In this document: positions 7,001-14,278 of the stretch, piece by piece
Layout of the letters: each line of letters begins with the position of its first letter
Position numbering within the stretch: the stretch's first letter is position 1
Assembly (NCBI RefSeq): GCF_020091405.1
Contig: NZ_CP081903.1
Location: 3,038,501-3,102,500 of the forward strand
Direction: 5' to 3'
Source of the DNA: Bacteroides cellulosilyticus
GTDB taxonomy: Bacteria > Bacteroidota > Bacteroidia > Bacteroidales > Bacteroidaceae
DNA: 64,000 nucleotides
Notes under the pieces: generated by a model
Told to the model about the DNA's origin: nothing
What the model saw: the letters and a program-made list of their open reading frames with translations, nothing else
Database searches by the model: none
Made by a program: the position numbers and the translations under genes

Positions 7001-9883
7001 AAGCGTATGCCGGATAAAACATTGACGATGAAGTGGGATGTGTTCCGTGATAAGTTGCGTCCCGGACAAGAAGAAGAGTGGCGTCTGACGATAAAAACAC
7101 CACAAGGTACACCGGCTGATGCTGAGATGCTTGCTACCATGTATGATGCTTCTTTGGATAAGCTGTATCCCAATCGTCAGAATTTTAATGTGAACTATCC
7201 CCGTTTTAATTCTCAGATATATTGGTCTTATGGATATGTAGGTGGAGCCTTTTATTCTTGCTATTTCCCAATGAAGGTATGGAAAGTTCCAGCATTTATT
7301 TACGATACTTTTTATTCGGGAGAAGGTATGAATGAAGCAATGATAATTGGATATCGTTCCGAGAAAAAATCTACTTTAACAGGAAGCGTACAGATACGGG
7401 GAATGGCAAGTCCGCGAACTAAATCGATGGCTATGGCAGACAATGCCTCTGCTGATCTGGCAGATGCATTGGTTGAAAAAGAGGCAGGTCTGATCTTTGA
7501 AAAAAATATATCGCAGGAAACCGGACAGACAGCTGACGATGCGGAACTTGGCAATACCCCCGAACTTCGTACAAACTTTGCCGAAACGGCGTTCTTCTAT
7601 CCGCAACTGCGCACCAATGAACAAGGTGAGATTTCCTTCTCCTTTACGATGCCACAAAGTCTGACGCGTTGGAATTTCCGCGGATATTCCCATACAAAGG
7701 GAATGTTGACCGGTCAGTTGGATGCTTCTGCTGTTACAGCGAAGGACTTCATGCTGTCTCCCAATATGCCGCGCTTTGTACGGGTAGGGGATAAGACCAG
7801 CATTGCTGCAACCATTACCAATCTGACAGGTAAATCTTTGAAGGGAACTACGAAATTTATTCTCTTTGATCCGATGACGGATAAAGTGATTTCCACTCAA
7901 CGCCAAGCTTTCACGGTAGAAGCCGGGAAGACGGTTCCTGTAAGCTTCCGTTTCACAGTGACGGATAAACAGGATATGTTGGGTGTACGTATGATTGCTG
8001 ACGGTGGCACATTCAGTGATGGCGAACAGCACTTGTTGCCTGTATTGAGCAATAAGGAATACATTACTGAAACCCTTGCCATGCCGATACGTGGTGAAGA
8101 AACCCGTACGTTCTCTTTGGACAGTCTGTTCAATTACAACAGCCGCATGGCCACTGACCGCCGACTAACGGTAGAATTTACAGGTAATCCCGCCTGGTAT
8201 GCAGTACAAGCATTGCCCGTATTGAGTCAGCCCCGTACAGATAATGCTACAGCATGGGCAGCCGCTTATTATGCCAATTCCCTTGCTTCTTACATTGCCA
8301 ACAGTCAGCCGCGCATCAAAGCCGTGTTCGACAGTTGGCGCATGCAAGGCGGTAAGAAAGAAAACTTCTTCAGCCAGTTACAGAAAAACCAGGAGGTGAA
8401 AAATATCCTTCTCGAAGAGAGCCCGTGGTTGCTGGAAGCTACTACAGAAGCCGAACAGCAAGCGCGTATTGCTACTTTGTTCGATCTCAATAATCTGTCG
8501 AACAATAATATGACCGCTCTTACTAAACTACAGGAATTACAAAATGCCGATGGCGCCTGGAGTTGGTACAAAGGTATGCCGGGTAGCCGCAGTATGACGG
8601 GATACATCACCGAACTTCTTGTCCGTTTGCCGTTGCTCACCGGACAAAAGAACTCTGCTGGTGCTCTTTCCATGCAGCAAAGTGCTTTTAACTATTTGCA
8701 TAGCCAGGCATTGCAGGAATATCAGAATATCCGTAAAGCGGAGAAAAACGGGGCGAAGATCAATAGCCTTTCATATCCGGCAATGACGTATCTCTATCTG
8801 ATAGCTATTTCCGGTGAGAAAGTGCCTTTTCTCAATGAAGACGCTTATCGCTATTTCCTCTCCATGGTCGGCAAGAACCTAAGTTCGAATGCAATGGGAG
8901 TTAAGGCGCAGTCAGCTATCATTCTGCAAAAGGCGGGTCGCACGGCTGAGGCTAACGAATTTATCGCTTCCATTAAAGAGCATCTGGTGCAAACTGATGA
9001 ACGGGGTGCATACTTTGCTTTCTATGAAAGACCTTTCCTTTGGGGAGCACAACCTATTTCCGTTCATGTGGAGGTAATGGAAGCCCTGAGGATGGCAGGA
9101 GGCAATGATGCATTGGTGGAAGAAATGAAACTCTGGTTACTGAAGCAGAAACAAACTACAAGCTGGAACTCACCTGTTGCAACGGCAGACGCTATTTATG
9201 CATTGCTTTGCCAGGGGAGTGACTTGTTGGCATCACGTGGTGATGTACGCATTGTTCTTGGTAATAAAGTGCTGGAAACATTCTCACCTGCCAAGACCAC
9301 AGTTCCCGGATTGGGATATATCAAGGAAAGCTTTGCAGAAGGTAGTCCTGAATTGCGCGCCAAGTCCATTACTGTGGAAAAGAGGGATGCAGGCATTGCC
9401 TGGGGGGCAGTCTATGCACAATATCTGTCACCTATTTCCGATGTAAAACAGCAAGGTGGTGAGCTGGCTGTAGAAAAGAAACTCTATGTAGAGCGTACTT
9501 TGACAGGTGGAAAGAAAGAATTGCAACCCATCACCGCTTCCACGCAACTGGCGGTAGGTGATAAAGTGGTTTCCCGTCTGACGATACGTCTGGACCGTGC
9601 CATGGATTTCGTTCAACTGAAAGATCAGCGTGGTGCCTGCTTTGAGCCGATGAATTCACTTTCCGGTTATCGCTGGAACGGTGGAATAGGTTATTATGTG
9701 GAGATAGAAGATGCTTCCACTAATTTCTTTTTCGATAGTCTGAGCAAGGGTGTATATGTGTTGGAATACAGTTACCGCGTTGCCCGTAGCGGGCAGTATG
9801 AAGCCGGGCTGGCAACTATTCAATGTGCCTACGCTCCCGAGTATGCAGCTCATTCAGCATCAGTGAAGGTCGAGGTGGAGTAG
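4091..9883 (+). CDS. Alpha-2-macroglobulin family protein without thioester motif
   Basis: This 1,930-residue exported protein has a signal peptide ending near VLHAQS. The N-terminal 350 residues are helical and TPR-like. A macroglobulin MG2 domain with the typical TDRFIYRPGQT box follows at about residue 560. The A2M signature domain is near residue 1165 (FFYPQLRTNEQGE, then SLTRWNFRG). The helical thioester-domain region begins near residue 1375, but its usual GCxEQ thioester is absent; the equivalent stretch reads PVLSQPRTDN. Family members trap or shield against proteases in the periplasm or at the envelope, and forms without the thioester act without covalent capture. The usual partner PBP1C is not adjacent. 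Function beyond the family is inferred. Confidence 0.88.
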   Translation: MERIQRICSLVLLAAFWGCVPVLHAQSFDKLWKQVEQAQEKSLPQTVIKLTDEIFRKGEREKNTPQMLKAYMCRNTYQNILTPDSFYVNLKGLEQWALREQNPVSRAVLNSLVASIYADYADNNRWELQQRTSLNLGETALPADIREWSANLFVNQVMKYTGEALKDSTELLKTSSRTYIPFVILGDASEYYHHEMYHLLASRAIDALQKVSWFDTDSLVKKDIMGIYGQMINTYRKMPDREDAAVLTMLDYMAWRNREGDVLLRPRAVKEGESEAPNQYLRALDRIIKDYGKRDVCAEAYLAKARYYRNIRKYPEALHACDEAITLYPDYKRISALRELKESILQPQLNLTASKATYPGDSLKLRVTHCNLDGFTVNLFHTTLLKEETDMPQINSSFYKKYARKVKTEHFSLLRPDNYQSADSTYSMLMPREPGVYVMQIVPDDKKGKTSENYLYLTRFKVLTLPLSNKDFEIVALDAETGKPIADAQITFYSSYGTKNNEVLEQKTTDASGKVVMPWGKQFRALSATKGTDTAMPLQRIYNNSNGAWNDTNEEFDEVKILTDRFIYRPGQTIYIKGIAYSQEGDNAKVLPNATYTVELSDVNGNDIGERKVRTNEFGSFTTEFVLPAACLNGSYTIEVDETDGRAFVQVEEYKRPTFDIVFDPQKDSYQVGDSVQVKGTASSFNGVPLQGLELSYTVTRSLFSWWRSYGQSSTSLASGTVMIGDDGMFSIPVRLQGVKGENSGFYTYQIEAFVTNQAGETQSSVTTLSAGNRSLVLSVETEEHICKDDSIRLTFVARNLNMQPVAVKGEYRLVQTVDGKPEVRFSGQFTSNVEVLLPEWKNLPSGAYELQLAAKDDQGRDVDYKQNIVLFSYNDNRPPVESPVWFYARNTEFNAGHPAQFCLGTSYKDAYVMLDVFSGKKRLSSTVLQLSDSIVRFDVPYKEEYGDGIEYLFAFVKGGEFYSEKVDLQKRMPDKTLTMKWDVFRDKLRPGQEEEWRLTIKTPQGTPADAEMLATMYDASLDKLYPNRQNFNVNYPRFNSQIYWSYGYVGGAFYSCYFPMKVWKVPAFIYDTFYSGEGMNEAMIIGYRSEKKSTLTGSVQIRGMASPRTKSMAMADNASADLADALVEKEAGLIFEKNISQETGQTADDAELGNTPELRTNFAETAFFYPQLRTNEQGEISFSFTMPQSLTRWNFRGYSHTKGMLTGQLDASAVTAKDFMLSPNMPRFVRVGDKTSIAATITNLTGKSLKGTTKFILFDPMTDKVISTQRQAFTVEAGKTVPVSFRFTVTDKQDMLGVRMIADGGTFSDGEQHLLPVLSNKEYITETLAMPIRGEETRTFSLDSLFNYNSRMATDRRLTVEFTGNPAWYAVQALPVLSQPRTDNATAWAAAYYANSLASYIANSQPRIKAVFDSWRMQGGKKENFFSQLQKNQEVKNILLEESPWLLEATTEAEQQARIATLFDLNNLSNNNMTALTKLQELQNADGAWSWYKGMPGSRSMTGYITELLVRLPLLTGQKNSAGALSMQQSAFNYLHSQALQEYQNIRKAEKNGAKINSLSYPAMTYLYLIAISGEKVPFLNEDAYRYFLSMVGKNLSSNAMGVKAQSAIILQKAGRTAEANEFIASIKEHLVQTDERGAYFAFYERPFLWGAQPISVHVEVMEALRMAGGNDALVEEMKLWLLKQKQTTSWNSPVATADAIYALLCQGSDLLASRGDVRIVLGNKVLETFSPAKTTVPGLGYIKESFAEGSPELRAKSITVEKRDAGIAWGAVYAQYLSPISDVKQQGGELAVEKKLYVERTLTGGKKELQPITASTQLAVGDKVVSRLTIRLDRAMDFVQLKDQRGACFEPMNSLSGYRWNGGIGYYVEIEDASTNFFFDSLSKGVYVLEYSYRVARSGQYEAGLATIQCAYAPEYAAHSASVKVEVE

Positions 9884-9925
9884 AAATTTTAAAACTTGCT
9901 TTTAGGAACTCTCATTTAAAACACC

Positions 9926-9933
9926 TACTTTTG
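9926..9933 (+). promoter_or_regulatory. -7 box upstream of the DUF1573 gene
   Basis: TACTTTTG fits TAnnTTTG and lies 21 bases before the start codon at 9955. It gives the gene its own promoter although it follows the macroglobulin closely. Confidence 0.6.
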
Positions 9934-9954
9934 TGCATCCTAAAATGAAAACGA

Positions 9955-11025
9955 ATGAAACGAACCTTGATATGTATATATGCGCTTGCCGCCGTAGCAC
10001 TGACTGCTACGGCGCAACCGCGTTTTTCATCCAATAAAGAAACTCACAACTTCGGACAGATCGAATGGAAACACCCCGTTAGCGTGCAGTATGTCATTAC
10101 CAATACGGGTGATAAACCTCTGGTGCTTACTGATGTAGACCCTTCCTGTGCCTGTTCCGTAGCCCAGTGGACACAAACTCCCATTGCTCCCGGTGAAAAG
10201 GGGAAGATCGTTGTCGATTTTGATGCTAAGGCATTGGGGCATTTTGATAAGTCCATAGCTGTTTATTCCAATGCGCAGCCCAATCTGGCTTACCTGCACT
10301 TTACAGGTGAGGTGGTGCGCGAGATAAAAGACTTTACGAAAACCTATCCTTATCTTATCGGACAGATACGTATTGACAAAAATGAGATTGATTTCCCTGA
10401 TACTCACCGTGGCGAAAAGCCTGTCATACGGATAGGTGTAGTGAATCTGTCGGACCGTTCGTATGAACCGGTGTTGATGCACCTGCCTTCCTATCTGGAT
10501 ATGAAAGTGGAGCCGAACGTGCTTCAGAAAGGTGAGAAAGGGCTTATCACATTAACTCTCAACACAGAGAAACTGACAGACCTGGGACTGACACAGGCAT
10601 CAGTTTACTTGTCACGCTTCACAGGTGACAAGGTGAGTGATGAAAACGAGATACCTCTTTCGGCTATTCTCCTGCCTGATTTCTCCGGTATGACCGATAC
10701 AGACAAGGCGAATGCTCCGGTAATCCGTCTTTCGGAGACAGATATAGACCTGAGCACACAACTGGCTAAGAAGAATAAGGTGAAACATGATATACAGATC
10801 ACCAATACCGGACGCTCTCCGTTGCAAATCAGTAAGCTGCAAGTGTTCAATCCTGCTTTGGGAGTAAGTCTGAAGAAGAGCGTGTTGCAGCCGGGCGAAA
10901 CCACCCGCTTGCGTGTGACGATAGATAAGAGGAATATCGCCAAGAAGAAACGCCACCTGCGCATTCTGATGATTACGAATGATCCGATGCAGCCTAAGGT
11001 TGAGATGAATATCAAAGCGAGTTAA
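9955..11025 (+). CDS. DUF1573 domain secreted protein
   Basis: This 356-residue protein has a signal peptide (cleavage after TATAQ). The N-terminal DUF1573 domain shows the typical start (ETHNFGQI) and the PSCACS cysteine motif near residue 62; DUF1573 adopts an immunoglobulin-like ASPM/SPD-2/Hydin fold. A second Ig-like module covers about 230-356. DUF1573 proteins are abundant in Bacteroidetes and are exported, but have no established reaction. An ATG at 9945 is in another frame, so the start at 9955 was kept. It follows the macroglobulin by 71 bases; its own -7 box suggests independent expression. Confidence 0.85.
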   Translation: MKRTLICIYALAAVALTATAQPRFSSNKETHNFGQIEWKHPVSVQYVITNTGDKPLVLTDVDPSCACSVAQWTQTPIAPGEKGKIVVDFDAKALGHFDKSIAVYSNAQPNLAYLHFTGEVVREIKDFTKTYPYLIGQIRIDKNEIDFPDTHRGEKPVIRIGVVNLSDRSYEPVLMHLPSYLDMKVEPNVLQKGEKGLITLTLNTEKLTDLGLTQASVYLSRFTGDKVSDENEIPLSAILLPDFSGMTDTDKANAPVIRLSETDIDLSTQLAKKNKVKHDIQITNTGRSPLQISKLQVFNPALGVSLKKSVLQPGETTRLRVTIDKRNIAKKKRHLRILMITNDPMQPKVEMNIKAS

Positions 11026-11091
11026 AGATTTATGATTTCATAAATCATAAATCTTATCATAAATCATAAATTAGAAATCATAAATCTTATC
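11026..11091. repeat. Stuttered ATAAATC spacer repeats
   Basis: The spacer before meaB consists almost entirely of variants of CATAAATCATAAATCTTAT, several copies and one inverted start (ATTTATGATTTCATAAAT can pair). This is the same style of short stuttered spacer as found at 29812-29872 and 34496-34560. Confidence 0.75.
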
Positions 11092-12192
11092 ATGGAACAT
11101 CCTGAAAACGATGAATCCTATAAAGGATTGGTTGTCAATGCAGGCATTGAGCAACCTTCGTCTGTCAATCCCTATCTCCGCCCGAAACCTAAAAAGCGTC
11201 AGCGTTCCGTAGCGGAGTTTGTAGAAGGCATTGTGAAAGGAGACGTCACAGTGCTGAGCCAGGCGGTTACTTTAGTGGAAAGTGTGAAGCCCGAACACCA
11301 GGCATTAGCACAGGAAGTTATTGAGAGATGCCTGCCTTACTCAGGGAACTCTATCCGTGTGGGTATCAGTGGTGTGCCTGGAGCCGGAAAAAGTACCTCT
11401 ATTGATGTCTTCGGCTTGCATGTGTTGGAAAAATACGAAGGTAAGCTGGCAGTGCTTGCCATCGACCCCAGTAGCGAGCGCAGTAAGGGCAGTATCCTGG
11501 GTGATAAGACGCGTATGGAGCAACTCTCCGTTCATCCAAAATCCTTCATCCGCCCCAGTCCGTCGGCAGGTTCTTTGGGTGGGGTAGCGCGTAAGACGCG
11601 TGAAACGATTATTCTTTGTGAAGCTGCCGGTTTCGATAAAATCTTTGTAGAGACGGTAGGTGTGGGACAAAGTGAGACAGCTGTACACTCTATGGTCGAC
11701 TTCTTCCTGCTTATCCAGTTGGCCGGAACAGGTGACGAACTGCAAGGCATCAAACGTGGTATCATGGAAATGGCGGACGGTATTGTTATCAATAAGGCAG
11801 ATGGTGATAACCTGGAGCGTGCTAAACTGGCCGCATCGCAATTCCGCAATGCTCTGCATCTGTTTCCTGCTCCCGAGTCAGGATGGACGCCACAGGTGAT
11901 GACTTATTCCGGTTTCTATAACCTGGGTGTGAAAGAAATCTGGAAGATGATTTACGACTATATTGCTTTTGTGAAAGATAACGGTTACTTTGAATATCGA
12001 CGTAACGAGCAAAGCAAATACTGGATGTACGAAAGCATCAATGAGCGTCTGCGCGATAGTTTCTACCACAATCCGGCCATAGAAGCCATGTTAAGTGATA
12101 AAGAACAGCAGGTACTTCAAGGCAAACTCACTTCCTTTGTTGCGGCAAAGAGCTTGCTCGATACCTATTTCGGAGAAATGAGGAAGAGTTAG
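11092..12192 (+). CDS. meaB: Methylmalonyl-CoA mutase-associated GTPase MeaB
   Basis: MeaB (ArgK family) is the G3E-type GTPase that loads and protects the adenosylcobalamin cofactor of methylmalonyl-CoA mutase, the enzyme of the succinate-propionate route in Bacteroides. The 366-residue protein carries the P-loop GVPGAGKST, the AIDPSS switch region, the ETVGVGQSE motif and the base-specifying NKAD. The length and order match the family. The mutase subunits are not in the window, so MeaB is encoded apart from its client here. The TAG stop lies inside a palindromic repeat that fills the gap to the convergent transporter gene. Confidence 0.95.
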   Translation: MEHPENDESYKGLVVNAGIEQPSSVNPYLRPKPKKRQRSVAEFVEGIVKGDVTVLSQAVTLVESVKPEHQALAQEVIERCLPYSGNSIRVGISGVPGAGKSTSIDVFGLHVLEKYEGKLAVLAIDPSSERSKGSILGDKTRMEQLSVHPKSFIRPSPSAGSLGGVARKTRETIILCEAAGFDKIFVETVGVGQSETAVHSMVDFFLLIQLAGTGDELQGIKRGIMEMADGIVINKADGDNLERAKLAASQFRNALHLFPAPESGWTPQVMTYSGFYNLGVKEIWKMIYDYIAFVKDNGYFEYRRNEQSKYWMYESINERLRDSFYHNPAIEAMLSDKEQQVLQGKLTSFVAAKSLLDTYFGEMRKS

Positions 12193-12273
12193 TTACAAAG
12201 CTACGAGCTACAAGCTACAAGTAGCTGCGCTATCATGCCGCAAGGCACTTGTAGCTTTGTAGCTCGTAGCTAA
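12189..12273. repeat. Palindromic repeat family A, copy 1
   Basis: The arms are built from CTACAAG/CTACGAG-type heptamers and their complements; the centre reads AGCTGCGCTATCATGCCGC then AAGGCAC. It spans the whole gap between the convergent genes meaB and the EamA transporter and could act as a two-way terminator. Copies 2 and 3 are at 26724-26840 and 48665-48771. Confidence 0.9.
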
Positions 12274-12274
12274 T

Positions 12275-13186
12275 TCACGCTTTTTTCCCTTCCTTCTCAA
12301 AGTCCGCCTTCGATTTACTCTTCGTTACGATATATACGCCAAGGAATACCAGGGCGATAGCTACACCTTTTTCCCAACCGAATATACCCAGCCCCATGAT
12401 AATGGCAGCAATAGAAGCTACGATGGGTTGCATATAGTTGTACATACTCACTACTGTGGGACGCAACAACCTTTGTGCGGTCATAATGAAGATATAGGCA
12501 AGGAAGCTACCACCTATTACTACGTAGCCCACTTGTACGTATGCTGCGGTAGAAATTTCCGCCCACTGAATACCTGCCACATCATGATAAGAGAATGGAA
12601 TATAGCACATGGAGGCATAGATAAACATCCACTTATTCAATGTGATGGGAGAATATTTCTGCGATAAGCCCTTGAACACAGTCAGATAAATAGAGAAGCT
12701 GATTTGCGCTACCAGACAAAGCAAGTCCCCGATAATACTGCTGTTGCCGTTGCTTGTGGCCTGACTGCTTAATATAAGCGTCAGCGCTCCCATGGCTCCT
12801 ACAAAAATACCCAGTACTTTCAGGTTCGTGATAGGTTCCTTCAGATAAATGGCAGCGATAATCATGGTTACGATAGGAAGTGTGGTTGTTACGATGGAGG
12901 CATCGATGGGTGAAGTCATTGAAAGCCCGAAGATATACACTCCTTGATTGAACACCAGTGCAAAAAGTGAAGCAAAGAAAATCTTCAGCATATCGCGGTG
13001 ATCCACGTGTTCGTGCTTACAGAATGCAGACAGTAGCCAGAAACAGGCGGCTGCACCTACCATGCGGAACGTAGTTACCGATAAGGCTGAAAACTCCATA
13101 AGTGCGGATTTGCCGATGGGAGCCATTAGTCCCCATAAAATATTGGCAGTCAGGGCGAATATATGCCCTTGTACATTCTTATTCAT
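12275..13186 (-). CDS. EamA/DMT-family transporter
   Basis: This inner-membrane transporter of the drug/metabolite superfamily has two EamA halves of about five transmembrane segments each. The first half starts IFALTANILWGLMAPIGK and the second starts near GDLLCLVAQISFSIY. The start was set at the ATG at 13186 (product begins MNKNVQGH), because the upstream 11 codons are Lys/Arg-rich, give no signal and lie in the promoter-side spacer. DMT carriers export or take up small metabolites or amino acids; the substrate cannot be told. The gene is convergent with meaB and separated from it only by a palindromic repeat. Confidence 0.88.
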   Translation of the reverse strand: MNKNVQGHIFALTANILWGLMAPIGKSALMEFSALSVTTFRMVGAAACFWLLSAFCKHEHVDHRDMLKIFFASLFALVFNQGVYIFGLSMTSPIDASIVTTTLPIVTMIIAAIYLKEPITNLKVLGIFVGAMGALTLILSSQATSNGNSSIIGDLLCLVAQISFSIYLTVFKGLSQKYSPITLNKWMFIYASMCYIPFSYHDVAGIQWAEISTAAYVQVGYVVIGGSFLAYIFIMTAQRLLRPTVVSMYNYMQPIVASIAAIIMGLGIFGWEKGVAIALVFLGVYIVTKSKSKADFEKEGKKA

Positions 13187-13278
13187 ACTCTTTTTTCTTT
13201 TGAGGCTGCAAAAGAACAACTATTTTTTGAAACTAAAAAGTCTTTTCTCTTTTTATATACTTGTAGTCTGTTGGAAGT

Positions 13279-13344
13279 ATATATCGGACGTGTTGCATCT
13301 ATATATCGGACGTGTTGCATCTATATGTCGGATGTGTCGCATCT
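13279..13344. repeat. 22-bp tandem repeat, three units
   Basis: Three direct copies of an ATATATCGGACGTGTTGCATCT unit (the third with four changes) are followed by a partial, diverged fourth unit to about 13373. The period is not a multiple of three and no gene covers it. Each unit has a TATATCGG core that could bind a protein. Confidence 0.88.
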
Positions 13345-13487
13345 ATATATCCAACGCCACCGATATATAGACGCTAAAGGAACAGGATGAAAGAAGGGCG
13401 TTTAGCCTTCTAATACGATTCGTCCTACCAATCATGCGGTTCATGCAGTGTAAGGAAACCGGAAGATTTACTATTTCTCCTTTTTAC

Positions 13488-13560
13488 AGGAAGTTAGGAG
13501 TTTGTTGGCAAGAAGTTAACTTCCTGTCGACAAACTCTTAACTTCTTGTCGACAAGAAAT
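13488..13560. repeat. Palindromic repeat family C, copy 1
   Basis: The element repeats AAGTTAACTTC-like and CTTGTCGACAAG-like palindromes (AAGAAGTTAACTTCCTGTCG, then CTTAACTTCTTGTCGACAAG). A second, longer copy lies at 57506-57613. Confidence 0.85.
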
Positions 13561-13810
13561 TGATACTTTGTAGCATCTTGATAATCAGAGATGAAAATCA
13601 CTTGTACAAAAAGGGGACTTGTACATGTATATTACTTTATTTTTACATACCTCTTACCTATTCAGCCTGCCTGAATCGGACTTGCCTGAAATTACATAGC
13701 TTGTTGTGGATGAGAATAAGCAATGTAATCATTCATAACATTGCTTATTCCGGATCATAACACTGCTTGTTTTCAGATGTTATTCAATGCATTTGAGTGT
13801 TTTTTCTTCT

Positions 13811-13946
13811 TGCAGTCTTTCAGCTTTTCCCAAACTCCCTGTTCATCGGTATTTCAGCTGAAAGATACCTGAAACAACTATAATACTGGAAGTTTCAGCC
13901 GTAACGCCGATGGACAGGGGATTTCGTGAGGTCTGAAAGAACGGAA
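13811..13946. repeat. Long imperfect palindrome
   Basis: A left arm with TCTTTCAGC, CCCTGTTCATCGG and TTTCAGCTGAAA faces a right arm with TTTCAGCCGT, CCGATGGACAGGGG and GTCTGAAAGA. The arms pair over about 50 bases with mismatches. No open frame covers it. It looks like a dispersed extragenic element present once in this window. Confidence 0.75.
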
Positions 13947-13997
13947 AGAGCTTTTTTCTCAAAAATAGCGGATGCGGAGTGATACTTCATTTATAGT

Positions 13998-14140
13998 TCA
14001 TAACGGAAAAGATATGAGTTTTCACCACAGAGTAACACAGGGTATCACGGAGTTCTATTCTTTTGATTTCAAACTGATTAAACTCTGTGATACCCTGTGT
14101 TACTCTGTGGTGAATTAATTCATAACCGCTCAGAAACGAA
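13998..14140. repeat. Palindromic repeat family B, copy 1
   Basis: The arms at 14021-14054 and 14081-14114 pair at 33 of 34 positions with one wobble (TTCACCACAGAGTAACACAG in the left arm). The palindrome is flanked by CATAACCGCTCAGAAA on the right and a shorter form on the left. Copy 2 is at 43546-43685 with the same flank. Confidence 0.93.
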
Positions 14141-14211
14141 TCAATTTCGCCAACGCCTACTTGTAGTGAAATCATAGAAAGACTTCTCATGACAGTTAAA
14201 ATACAAATATA

Positions 14212-14243
14212 TTTGCTCTAACCTCCAATTTATTCTATATTTG
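14212..14243 (+). promoter_or_regulatory. Promoter of sensor kinase 1
   Basis: A -33 TTTG (14212-14215) and a -7 TATATTTG (14236-14243) are separated by 20 bases, the textbook Bacteroides arrangement. Transcription should start near 14250, which argues against the in-frame GTG at 14252 and for the ATG at 14279. Confidence 0.82.
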
Positions 14244-14278
14244 CAACATAAGTGACAAGTTCTTCAAATTGTCCGAAT

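Larger units (their letters stand above)
13374..14235. other. Gene-free repeat-rich spacer
   Basis: No credible coding frame is present. The stretch contains a family C repeat (13488-13560), ACTTGTACA direct repeats near 13600-13625, an imperfect long palindrome (13811-13946) and a family B palindrome (13998-14140). It ends in the promoter of the sensor kinase at 14212-14243. Confidence 0.7.

Noticed and set aside
13279-13373. Possible CRISPR array or coding repeat before the 13.4 kb spacer
   Set aside because: The 22-base units abut directly without spacers and their period breaks any reading frame.
14252-14278. Upstream GTG start for sensor kinase 1
   Set aside because: The consensus promoter predicts transcription from about 14250, so the GTG would be at the very 5' end. 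The ATG at 14279 gives a normal membrane-targeting N-terminus.
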